Assembly: GCA_016839655.1 (NCBI GenBank)
Contig: JAEOTW010000056.1
Coordinates: 1 to 5,705, forward strand
Length of the DNA: 5,705 nucleotides
Direction of reading: 5' to 3'
Source: Promethearchaeota archaeon
GTDB lineage: Archaea; Asgardarchaeota; Lokiarchaeia; Sigynarchaeales; SOKP01
The position numbers were made by a program, and so were the translations under genes. Under the pieces are notes generated by a model. It was not told the DNA's origin, did not search any database, and worked only from the letters and a program-made list of their open reading frames with translations. Of the stretch, positions 1-5,680 are shown one piece after another; position 1 is the first letter of the stretch, and each line of letters begins with the position of its first letter.

Positions 1-1
1 A

Positions 2-292
2 AAAAAGATACTAATGTTTGCAGAAAAAATTAGTGCAAAAAAAGCATTAGAAATTGGTTTAATAGACCAAATAGTAGACAACCGCGAAGAGTTAATGAAC
101 TTTGCATTGGAAAAAGCTAGATTTCTGTTTACTAAAAATCAGACAGTTCTAAATGCGATCAAACTATGTAGTAATCATTTAGCTGATAAATCTTATAATG
201 GGGCTTATGAGTTAGAAAAAATTGGTTCTGCGTGGTATGAATATGAGGATAAAGAGAAATTTATCAATGATTTTAGAAAAAAATTATATTAA
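2..292 (+). CDS. Enoyl-CoA hydratase/isomerase (crotonase family), 3' end only
   Basis: This is the C-terminal 96 codons of a crotonase-superfamily protein; the 5' part lies left of the window. The reading frame is open to the window edge, so the ATG at 14 is an internal methionine rather than a start. The stretch around FAEKISAKKALEIGLIDQIV matches the conserved region after the crotonase fold, where family members read roughly 'G..isA.eAl.iGLvd.vv'. It is followed by the usual C-terminal helices, ending in a segment like the family's 'F.ekr'. Full-length members are about 250-260 residues. They hydrate or isomerise enoyl-CoA thioesters in fatty-acid or other acyl-CoA metabolism in the cytoplasm. 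The oxyanion-hole and catalytic residues lie outside the window, so the exact reaction cannot be assigned. Poly-T tracts follow the TAA stop. Confidence 0.85.
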   Translation, partial: KKILMFAEKISAKKALEIGLIDQIVDNREELMNFALEKARFLFTKNQTVLNAIKLCSNHLADKSYNGAYELEKIGSAWYEYEDKEKFINDFRKKLY

Positions 293-298
293 AAAATA

Positions 299-341
299 CT
301 TTTTTCTTCATTATCATTCTAATTTTTAATTATTTTTTTTT
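299..341 (+). terminator. T-rich archaeal terminator after the crotonase gene
   Basis: Three runs of T lie just downstream of the TAA stop: six at 300-305, five at 323-327 and nine at 333-341. There is no convincing GC stem. Archaeal RNA polymerase commonly terminates on oligo-T tracts, so this cluster is the likely 3' end of the crotonase transcript. The assignment rests on composition and position only. Confidence 0.5.
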
Positions 342-394
342 ACGACATATTTAAAAAAGAAATTTGAAATTGCATAACATTAAAATCTAAACTC

Positions 395-406
395 AATTTA
401 TAAAAC
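395..406 (+). promoter_or_regulatory. Putative TATA box of alba
   Basis: TTTATAAAA at 397-405 resembles the archaeal box A consensus. With usual TATA-to-start spacing, transcription would begin near 425-430, giving a leader of about 85-90 bases before the TTG start at 516. A palindrome sits immediately downstream. The background is very AT-rich, so chance matches are common. Confidence 0.4.
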
Positions 407-410
407 TTAG

Positions 411-424
411 TTATCTATAGATAA
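411..424. repeat. 14-bp perfect palindrome in the alba promoter region
   Basis: TTATCTATAGATAA is identical to its reverse complement. One mismatched pair outward, matching resumes, so 408-427 is a near-palindrome of 20 bp. The heptamer AGATAAT at 419-425 recurs at 433-439, which gives three GATAA-type half sites: one inverted and two direct. The element lies just after the putative TATA box, near the expected transcription start. That is a typical place for a repressor operator. Its function is inferred. Confidence 0.45.
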
Positions 425-503
425 TTAGCCTAAGATAATCTGTAATTAAGGAAAACAAAAGAATCTAACAATAAAAAAGAAAATATTTAACTTAACTGAG
501 AAA

Positions 504-510
504 AGGTGAT
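504..510 (+). promoter_or_regulatory. Shine-Dalgarno that fixes the TTG start of alba
   Basis: AGGTGAT is complementary to the conserved 3' end of 16S rRNA and lies 5 bases before the TTG at 516. The next in-frame ATG, at 564, would remove the N-terminal strand and the conserved IGRKK loop. Together these make TTG the clear start. Confidence 0.8.
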
Positions 511-515
511 AATTT

Positions 516-797
516 TTGCCTATAGGAGATGATTCAAAGGTTTTTATTGGCAGAAAGAAATCAATGAGCTATGTAATGGCTGCCATGGTTGTTTTAAATG
601 AGAAACCAGTGAGATTATTAGCTCGAGGTCGATCTATTTCTCGAGCTGTTGATGTAGCTGAAATTTTAATGAACAAGTTTGTTTCAGGAAGTAAATATGG
701 GGAAATTCTGATTGATACTGAAACAATAACGAATACTGATGGCACGAATAGCAATGTCTCATCAATTGAGATTGAAATTCTTCCGCCGAAAAGGTAA
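516..797 (+). CDS. alba: Alba (Sac10b family) DNA/RNA-binding chromatin protein
   Basis: This 93-residue protein is the normal length for Alba, a small dimeric protein that coats DNA in archaeal chromatin and also binds RNA. Visible landmarks are the N-terminal strand and loop VFIGRKKSMSYV (residues 9-20), the segment LLARGRSISRAVDVAEI (34-50) with the family's ARGR-IS-AVD core, and the C-terminal strand SSIEIEIL (82-89) after the flexible DG-containing hairpin (75-76). Against Sulfolobus Sso10b (IGKKPVMNYV), the DNA-contacting Lys16/Lys17 align with Arg13/Lys14, with a further lysine at 15. Translation starts at a TTG set by a strong Shine-Dalgarno; a downstream ATG would lose essential structure. 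The gene has its own putative TATA box and palindrome upstream and a terminator downstream, so it is probably monocistronic. Family assignment is very secure. Confidence 0.95.
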   Translation: MPIGDDSKVFIGRKKSMSYVMAAMVVLNEKPVRLLARGRSISRAVDVAEILMNKFVSGSKYGEILIDTETITNTDGTNSNVSSIEIEILPPKR

Positions 798-823
798 AGA
801 AAGATAATTCTAAAATTATACAG

Positions 824-871
824 GAGAAAATCAGGAGACTTTCTCGCTTCTTTTTTTTATTTTATTTTTTT
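824..871 (+). terminator. Hairpin plus poly-T terminator after alba
   Basis: GAGAAA at 824-829 pairs with TTTCTC at 840-845 across a 10-base loop. It is followed by a pyrimidine-rich run with eight T at 851-858 and six or more at 865-871. It lies 27 bases after the alba stop, between two convergent genes, and fits a terminator for alba. On the opposite strand only a weak T5 tract (873-877) follows the GNAT stop. Confidence 0.6.
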
Positions 872-881
872 GAAAAACCGA

Positions 882-1775
882 CTACTTTGTTTTAAATTTA
901 TAATGATTTTCATCAATCACTGGACGATAACCTATTTTTTGATAAATACTATTCGAAGTAGGATTACTTAAATCTGTAAATAAGAAACAATAATTATTTC
1001 CTTCTTCTAAGAGAACCTTGCTTAATTTTGCTACGCATTCAGTTGCATATCCTCTTCTCCTCAAGGAAGGTGGAGTGTATACAAGATTAATCGCATTACC
1101 ATTAGGACTTTTACCTGCTTTTCTTGCCATCGAAACGGGCTCATTGTCATCAAATAATAAAAAGATTTGGCTGTTATTGCTCTCAAATTCTTCTTTGAAA
1201 TTGTTAATATTTCGATCCAACTCTTTTTTAGTAATATCACTTAATGCTTCCTTTAACATCTCTCTAGCCCATTTAAGAACTATTTTCTCATATTCCTTTG
1301 TAGCAACATGAAATTTATTTATACCTAAAGTATCTTCTGAGACTTCTTCTAATTTAAAAACTCTTTCGTTTCTCAATAGATAAGAATCTAAATTACTTTT
1401 CTTACACCACAATCTGGCAAATTTATCTGCGGCTTCTTTAAAACCTAAAACACCAGGTAATTTCTCTTTTCTTTTAAAAAGGTATTCTACTAATATTTCA
1501 ATAATATCTAATTCATCCGTATAGGATATAAGGAGATCATAGGGAGGGGTTCTTATAGTAATTAATTTAATATTATTACGTTTAGTTAATGTTAATAGAA
1601 GAGGTTGATCTTCTCCATATCTATGAATATTTCTTTTAAGTGAATTTAAAATAACTAAAAGAAGTCCATTTTCAATCTCGTGATTTAGCAAAAAAGGAAA
1701 TGCTAGATCATAAAATTTGTTAATATCTTCATAAAATAGTGCTTTCATATTTGTATTTAGAGTTATATTATTCAT
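882..1775 (-). CDS. GNAT-family N-acetyltransferase, COG3393-like
   Basis: This 297-residue protein has a C-terminal GNAT domain that transfers an acyl group from acyl-CoA to an amine; the substrate is unknown. Motif A is at residues 231-250: LVYTPPSLRRRGYA followed by a helix, with the pantetheine/pyrophosphate-binding R-x-x-G-x-A signature at R239-G242-A244. Motif B follows at about 264-286, including FTDLSNPTSNSIYQKIGY. Both match the COG3393 type of predicted acetyltransferase. Residues 1-150 form an N-terminal domain whose FLLNHEIENGLLLVIL segment also occurs in that family. About 40 charged residues of probable helix (160-200) link the two. I chose the ATG at 1775; an in-frame ATG at 1748 (Met10) is possible. 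There is no good Shine-Dalgarno, only AGGAT 12 bases away. No transmembrane segment is seen, so it is probably cytoplasmic. The gene is convergent with alba and divergent from the peptidase. Confidence 0.85.
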   Translation of the reverse strand: MNNITLNTNMKALFYEDINKFYDLAFPFLLNHEIENGLLLVILNSLKRNIHRYGEDQPLLLTLTKRNNIKLITIRTPPYDLLISYTDELDIIEILVEYLFKRKEKLPGVLGFKEAADKFARLWCKKSNLDSYLLRNERVFKLEEVSEDTLGINKFHVATKEYEKIVLKWAREMLKEALSDITKKELDRNINNFKEEFESNNSQIFLLFDDNEPVSMARKAGKSPNGNAINLVYTPPSLRRRGYATECVAKLSKVLLEEGNNYCFLFTDLSNPTSNSIYQKIGYRPVIDENHYKFKTK

Positions 1776-1821
1776 TTAATTAATAATATCCTAATTTATT
1801 GAATTCCATTAAAAAGCTAGC

Positions 1822-1834
1822 AAAAATATAAATA
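1822..1834. promoter_or_regulatory. AT-rich element in the divergent GNAT/peptidase promoter region
   Basis: Only 70 bases separate the two divergent start codons. AAATATAAAT near 1824-1833 reads as TATA-like in both directions. For the GNAT gene it predicts transcription starting near 1802, giving a leader of about 27 bases. For the peptidase it predicts a start near 1856, essentially leaderless at the ATG at 1858. A second weak box, TAATTTATTG (about 1792-1801), could serve the upstream peptidase start instead. Assignment is by eye only. Confidence 0.35.
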
Positions 1835-1845
1835 GAAAATTGCTA

Positions 1846-3624
1846 ATGAATACTCAAATGACAATAAAAAAACCTATATTATTAATTTTAACAATTTTAT
1901 TAACGAGTTGCACTGTTAATTTTGGTATAACTGATACTAAAAATCAACTACACAGTATAAATTCAATTTCACTTGATCTTTCTGCAACTAAAGGAACCAT
2001 AGATTATTTAATCATTACCGCTGAGAATTTTGAACCTATTCTTGAACCTTTAGCTCGATGGAAAACACAGAAAGGTATTATTTCTAAAATAGAAGTTGTT
2101 AGTGATATAGATCTCCAATACTCAGGAGGGAGCCTTCCCGAAAAAATTAAAAATTGTATCATGGATTATCAAAGTAATAATAATACTCAATGGGTTCTCT
2201 TAGCAGGGGATCAGAATCACGTTCCTACTAAACATATAGTATGTGATGATGGTTATAGCGGCGATGGTGACTTTGTTTGTTGTGATTCTTATTATGGGGA
2301 TATCGATAATGATTGGTCTTTAACTGATTTTGACTATGAAGCAGAGGTCTATATAGGACGATTACCAGCAAATAGCGAAGCTGAGATGCGGAGTTTAGTT
2401 CAACGAATATTAAATTATGAAAAAAATCCTCCAATAGGGGATTGGATGTCCAATGCGATATTTGCGGGTGCTATCCTTCAATTTGATATAGATTGGGATA
2501 ATGACAGTGCTGTAGATTATAGAGAATGTGATGGAAATCGAGTTAATAATTATATAAACAATACTTTGTTACCTAATAATTGGACAAGTACCTTTCTTGC
2601 TCAAATCAAAGGGATTAAGGGTTCTGATAACCATACTGATGCTGAATTAGATTATACAAATCTCAAAAATGTTATTAATCAAGGAGGTAGTATTGGGACA
2701 ATATTTGCTCATGGCAGACCTGAACGAATAAGTGTTGCTGAATGGACTGAAGATTTAGATGGGGATATGCTTTTTGATTATGATGGCAACCCATTTGAAG
2801 GAGGAGGGGATGCTATAGATACAAAAGTTTGGGACATTCTTTTTGAGACAACTATAGCCGATTTAGCTGAAAAAGAAAAATTGGGATTATATTACTTTGG
2901 TAGCTGTTCTGTAGGTACCTTTGATTATACAGAGGATTGCGTTGCTGAATATTTTTTAAAAAATGTTGCAATTGGATGTGTAGCTGGAAGTTATGTGGTT
3001 TGGGGTGAAGACCAATGGTATGAACGCACTCATGGAGGCTGGTTCATTGAAGGATTAGGATTTCGCTTCGTGGAACAACTTTTTCAATATAATCAGCCTG
3101 GTAAAGCATTGGCATTGGCAAAAGCAGATTATGCATCGGATAGAATAAATTTACCTGATCCTAAGGAATATCCAGAATGGGGAAATAAAACTCTCAAGCA
3201 ATTTAATTTACTTGGTGACCCTGAAGTTCCAATTTGGCTCTCAATTCCCAAACAACTCAATGTAAGTATTGATCAGCCATTTAACAACAGTATTAATGCA
3301 ATGACTCTTTTAGTGACTGCTGATGAGAACCCCGTTCAAGGAGCTACCATAACTTACACTGAAAATAATGATCTTATCTGGAAAGGTAAAACAAACGAAA
3401 ATGGTACGATTGAAGTACCTTTCCCTCAAATAGAAATAATTAATCAAATTTTCACTGCTAGCAAAAACGGATTTCTTCCATATCAAACAAGTTTACCACA
3501 AAATGGGGATTCGAATGGAATACCGGGATATAATGTCATAGGAATTAATGTTATCGTTTTAGGCTTCGTATGTATTATTTCAATTTACTATAAACGCTCT
3601 TTATCAAAGAAAAAAACTATCTAA
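1846..3624 (+). CDS. Exported gingipain-like cysteine peptidase (family C25) with lipobox and C-terminal sorting-type tail
   Basis: Residue numbers here count from the TTG at 1840. Candidate starts are TTG 1840, ATG 1846 and ATG 1858, and none has a Shine-Dalgarno. ATG 1858 gives the tidiest signal peptide (MTIKKP, hydrophobic core, then LTSC), with the lipobox cysteine at 24. The peptidase domain spans about 54-468. It includes DYLIITAENF (55-64), WVLLAGDQNHVP (118-129), the VYIGRLPA strand (170-177), the likely catalytic His291 in FAHG, the likely nucleophile Cys356 in GSCSVGTFD, and the closing NLLGDPEVPIW (456-466). This His-then-Cys arrangement is that of C25/gingipain peptidases. An Ig-like domain follows (about 472-552). 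The tail has IPGY (561-564), a membrane helix (566-584) and basic KRSLSKKKTI. It should therefore work outside the cell, tethered to the membrane, degrading proteins or processing surface proteins. Asp-rich loops at 216-226 and 305-315 suggest calcium binding. The family call is strong; specificity is unknown. Confidence 0.88.
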   Translation: MNTQMTIKKPILLILTILLTSCTVNFGITDTKNQLHSINSISLDLSATKGTIDYLIITAENFEPILEPLARWKTQKGIISKIEVVSDIDLQYSGGSLPEKIKNCIMDYQSNNNTQWVLLAGDQNHVPTKHIVCDDGYSGDGDFVCCDSYYGDIDNDWSLTDFDYEAEVYIGRLPANSEAEMRSLVQRILNYEKNPPIGDWMSNAIFAGAILQFDIDWDNDSAVDYRECDGNRVNNYINNTLLPNNWTSTFLAQIKGIKGSDNHTDAELDYTNLKNVINQGGSIGTIFAHGRPERISVAEWTEDLDGDMLFDYDGNPFEGGGDAIDTKVWDILFETTIADLAEKEKLGLYYFGSCSVGTFDYTEDCVAEYFLKNVAIGCVAGSYVVWGEDQWYERTHGGWFIEGLGFRFVEQLFQYNQPGKALALAKADYASDRINLPDPKEYPEWGNKTLKQFNLLGDPEVPIWLSIPKQLNVSIDQPFNNSINAMTLLVTADENPVQGATITYTENNDLIWKGKTNENGTIEVPFPQIEIINQIFTASKNGFLPYQTSLPQNGDSNGIPGYNVIGINVIVLGFVCIISIYYKRSLSKKKTI

Positions 3625-3634
3625 TTTTTTTTTT
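3610..3634. terminator. Nested bidirectional poly-T terminators in overlapping gene ends
   Basis: On the + strand the peptidase TAA (3622-3624) runs straight into ten T (3625-3634). On the - strand the CooT-like gene's TAG (3619-3617) runs straight into seven T (the A run at 3610-3616). Each poly-T is the complement of lysine codons in the other gene (KKKTI in the peptidase, LKKKIR in the CooT-like protein). Both transcripts could therefore end within about 25 bp without a non-coding spacer. Confidence 0.55.
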
Positions 3635-3931
3635 AAGATTTTCCTTTATTTTTTCAATCTTACTCTGAAAATTTTCAACTTGTTCTAATTTTACTTTATT
3701 ATTATTGATATTTTTTATTAAACTAATAAACTCTTTAATTATAGGATGTTGAAGAATTACACACGTTTGATTTAAGGTATTTACATCCAATATTAAGGCA
3801 GAATCTAATTTTTCCCCCATACCTAACACATCTTTAAAAATCAATTCATTATCATCTGTATAAGATAATATCAAAATATCTTCTCCTATTTGAGAACCAT
3901 CAGTTTTATTTATTATTTTAAATTCACACAT
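3617..3931 (-). CDS. CooT-like small protein (COG1532 family), possible nickel-binding
   Basis: This 104-residue protein begins MCEFKI and then has a compact beta-rich domain to about residue 60: DGSQIGEDILILSYTDDNE, IFKDVLGMGEKLDSALILDVN. That pattern (MC at the start, 'edi' strand, a D-V/I-L-G turn, a final strand) fits the CooT/COG1532 family. COG1532 is annotated as a predicted RNA-binding protein. Bacterial CooT is a dimeric nickel-binding protein that uses Cys2, and the cysteine is present here. Family members I know of are about 60-70 residues, so residues 62-104 are an extension. It is highly charged, rich in Lys, Glu and Ile, probably helical or coiled coil. A TATA box lies about 30 bases before the ATG, with no Shine-Dalgarno, so the mRNA is probably nearly leaderless. 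The stop lies inside the 3' end of the convergent peptidase gene. No CO dehydrogenase or other nickel-enzyme gene is in view, so metal binding stays inferred. Confidence 0.65.
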   Translation of the reverse strand: MCEFKIINKTDGSQIGEDILILSYTDDNELIFKDVLGMGEKLDSALILDVNTLNQTCVILQHPIIKEFISLIKNINNNKVKLEQVENFQSKIEKIKENLKKKIR

Positions 3932-3958
3932 TTTTTATTGAGATTGTATCTGAATTTA

Positions 3959-3968
3959 TTTATATAAA
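3959..3968. promoter_or_regulatory. Palindromic TATA box of the CooT-like gene, possibly bidirectional
   Basis: TTTATATAAA is a perfect palindrome and close to the archaeal box A consensus in both orientations. On the - strand its centre lies about 32 bases before the ATG at 3931, predicting a 5' leader of only a few bases. On the + strand it would give transcription from near 3990, about 69 bases before the amidase ATG. Confidence 0.55.
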
Positions 3969-3992
3969 GAAATGTATTACTTGTATTATAAT

Positions 3993-4000
3993 TTTATATT
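3993..4000 (+). promoter_or_regulatory. Alternative TATA box for the amidase gene
   Basis: TTTATATT predicts transcription from about 4024, giving a leader of about 35 bases. The inverted repeat TAATCA (4010-4015) / TGATTA (4020-4025), with a 4-base spacer, overlaps the predicted start. Either this box or the palindromic one at 3959-3968 could be used. Confidence 0.4.
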
Positions 4001-4058
4001 ACCAATTAGTAATCAAGATTGATTAGCCTCGATAAACAAACAAAAAAGTACGATAGAT

Positions 4059-5477
4059 ATGAATAAAGAAGATATATGTTTTATGCCTGCTTGGGAAACG
4101 AAAGAAAAAATAAGAAACCAAGAATTAACTTCAGAAGAGATAACTGAAATAATTATTGAAAGAATCCAAAGAATCAATCCAATAGTTAACGCATATTGTA
4201 CTCCTACTTTTGAGTTAGCACGGGAAATGGCAAAAAAAGCAGACCATAACATAAAAAGAAATAAAAAAATTCCTCTCCTAAATGGCATTCCAACATCTAT
4301 AAAAGATTTGGTGCCGCTTAAAGGAGTAAGAACCACTTATGGTTCAAAAATTTTTGAAAATCACATTCCTAAAGAAGATGGGATTGTTGTCTCGCGTTTA
4401 AAGGATGCAGGTTGTGTAATTTTAGGGAAAACAAATACACCGGAATTTGGTTTTAAAGGAGTTACTGATAATCTTATTTTTGGAGTCACTCGAAATCCAT
4501 GGGATCTTGAGAAGACGTCTGGAGGATCTAGCGGAGGTGCCGCAGTCTCAGTTGTTTGTGGAATGGGATCCCTAGCTCAAGGTTCAGATGGAGGTGGTTC
4601 TATTCGACATCCTGCTTGCTTTTGCGGAGCTTACGGTCTTAAACCGAGTTTTGGAAGGGTCCCAATTTATCCAAAAACCTCCCATAGCGATCAAACATTA
4701 TCTGTTATTGGTCCTATTGTTAGATATGTTACTGACGCTGCATTAATGCTAGATGCTATGAAAGGACCATTTGAGGGAGATAGACATTCATTACCGGAAG
4801 ATAATATAAAATATTTTGACCATATAAATGAAAAACCAGATAAATTAAAAATTGGTTATAGTCTAGACTTAGGTTTTGCAAAGGTTATTGATAAACATGT
4901 CGAAAAAGCAGTGGTTAATTCAGTTCATAAGTTTGAATCCTTTGGTTGGGATGTGGAAGAAGCAAAATTTAAGGGGTTAGATCCTTCAATGGCTTTTAGT
5001 ACAATGTGGTTAATAATGTTTGGATATGAACTAAGACCTTATTTGGAAAAATGGAAAGATATGTTAGATCGAACCTTAGTGACATGGATTGAAGCGGGAT
5101 TGCATTTTCCTGCTTCAAGTTTACCAGAGGCTATGAGAACTCGTAGTTTGTTTTATCAAACGATATTTGAAAGCTTGAAAAATTATGATATACTTCTTAC
5201 TCCCTCAACAGCAGTTCCAGCTTTTGAATTAGGAGTTACTTATCCTAGACAAATTAATGGGATTGACGTATCTCCAACTTCATGGCAAGCTTTTACATTT
5301 CCCTTTAACTTTACGGGACATCCTGCTGCTACTATTCCCTGTGGATGGACTGATAACAATCTACCAATAGGGCTACAGATCGTTGGTAAAAGATTCCAAG
5401 AATTGCTAATTTTACAAGTCTCAAAAGCTTTTGAGGAAATAGCCCCATGGCAAGATAAAAAACCGAAATTTAACTAA
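4059..5477 (+). CDS. Amidase-signature family hydrolase (stand-alone, GatA-like fold)
   Basis: This 472-residue protein is full length for the amidase-signature family, which hydrolyses carboxamides to acid and ammonia. The Ser-cisSer-Lys triad is complete: Lys82 in GIPTSIKDL, Ser157 in SGGSSGG (153-160) and nucleophile Ser181 in GSDGGGSIRHPA (175-186). Spacing between the two serines is 24, as in the family. The C-terminal part has the conserved FTFPFNFTGHPAATIPCG (412-429) and LPIGLQIVG (435-443). It is related to GatA of the Glu/Asp-tRNA amidotransferase. However, GKTNTPEFG (123-131), where GatA typically has KTNMDEFAMG, and the lack of gatB or gatC nearby favour a free-standing amidase. 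No signal peptide or membrane helix is seen, so it is cytoplasmic. The ATG at 4059 has no Shine-Dalgarno but begins just before the usual N-terminal helices. The substrate cannot be read from the sequence. Confidence 0.92.
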   Translation: MNKEDICFMPAWETKEKIRNQELTSEEITEIIIERIQRINPIVNAYCTPTFELAREMAKKADHNIKRNKKIPLLNGIPTSIKDLVPLKGVRTTYGSKIFENHIPKEDGIVVSRLKDAGCVILGKTNTPEFGFKGVTDNLIFGVTRNPWDLEKTSGGSSGGAAVSVVCGMGSLAQGSDGGGSIRHPACFCGAYGLKPSFGRVPIYPKTSHSDQTLSVIGPIVRYVTDAALMLDAMKGPFEGDRHSLPEDNIKYFDHINEKPDKLKIGYSLDLGFAKVIDKHVEKAVVNSVHKFESFGWDVEEAKFKGLDPSMAFSTMWLIMFGYELRPYLEKWKDMLDRTLVTWIEAGLHFPASSLPEAMRTRSLFYQTIFESLKNYDILLTPSTAVPAFELGVTYPRQINGIDVSPTSWQAFTFPFNFTGHPAATIPCGWTDNNLPIGLQIVGKRFQELLILQVSKAFEEIAPWQDKKPKFN

Positions 5478-5521
5478 TTTTTTAATAATCTTTTTGACAA
5501 ATTAGTATATTCTACTTTTTT
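5478..5521 (+). terminator. T-rich terminator after the amidase gene
   Basis: Oligo-T tracts follow the TAA directly: six at 5478-5483, five at 5491-5495 and six at 5516-5521, with no GC stem. The pattern is like that after the crotonase gene. The rest of the intergenic stretch to 5680 is AT-rich and I see no gene in it. Confidence 0.45.
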
Positions 5522-5594
5522 AATTAACCCATATTGAATTTTAGCCCTCTATTTTAAGATTCTACCCATCTATTTTTAGTTAAACTTAATAAAA

Positions 5595-5612
5595 ACAATT
5601 TTTTTAAATTGT
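5595..5612. repeat. Perfect 7-bp inverted repeat in the last intergenic region
   Basis: ACAATTT (5595-5601) and AAATTGT (5606-5612) pair perfectly around a TTTT loop. It lies about 120 bases past the amidase stop and 70-90 bases before the next gene start. It could be a weak hairpin or a regulatory palindrome, but six of its seven pairs are A-T, so chance is quite possible. Confidence 0.35.
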
Positions 5613-5669
5613 CTTTAATAATTCTAAGTATAACAATTATTTTAAAAGTTACAGCTAAAAATAAAAACA

Positions 5670-5675
5670 GAGGAA
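5670..5675 (+). promoter_or_regulatory. Shine-Dalgarno of the right-edge gene
   Basis: GAGGAA matches the Shine-Dalgarno core. From the end of GAGG (5673) there are 7 bases to the GTG at 5681 and 12 to the ATG at 5686, so spacing favours the GTG. Confidence 0.5.
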
Positions 5676-5680
5676 ATTGA

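Noticed and set aside
14..16. ATG as the start of a complete 92-residue gene
   Set aside because: The frame is open upstream to the window edge and the sequence begins in the middle of a crotonase domain, so this is an internal Met of a truncated gene.
569..754. Minus-strand reading frame of 61 codons inside alba
   Set aside because: It is antisense to a well-conserved gene and has no family resemblance or start signals.
1018..1311. Plus-strand reading frame of 97 codons with hydrophobic stretches inside the GNAT gene
   Set aside because: It is antisense to the GNAT motif A region and its hydrophobicity mirrors the charged codons of the real gene.
2228..2434. Minus-strand reading frame of 68 codons rich in His, Asn and Tyr
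   Set aside because: It is the shadow of Asp- and Tyr-rich peptidase sequence and the composition is implausible for a protein.
882..3624. GNAT enzyme and peptidase as a modification/processing pair or new system
   Set aside because: They are divergent, one probably cytoplasmic and one exported, and adjacency is the only link. No evidence supports a joint function.
4013..4336. Minus-strand reading frame of 107 codons that looks like a membrane protein
   Set aside because: It overlaps the amidase N-terminus and catalytic Lys region in antisense; the hydrophobicity comes from reversed Lys/Glu codons. The amidase is certain.
5545..5577. Short direct repeats (CCCTCTATTTT and CCCATCTATTTTT) suggesting an array or attachment site
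   Set aside because: There are only two imperfect copies 20 bases apart, with no integrase or array context. Chance is likely in this AT-rich spacer.
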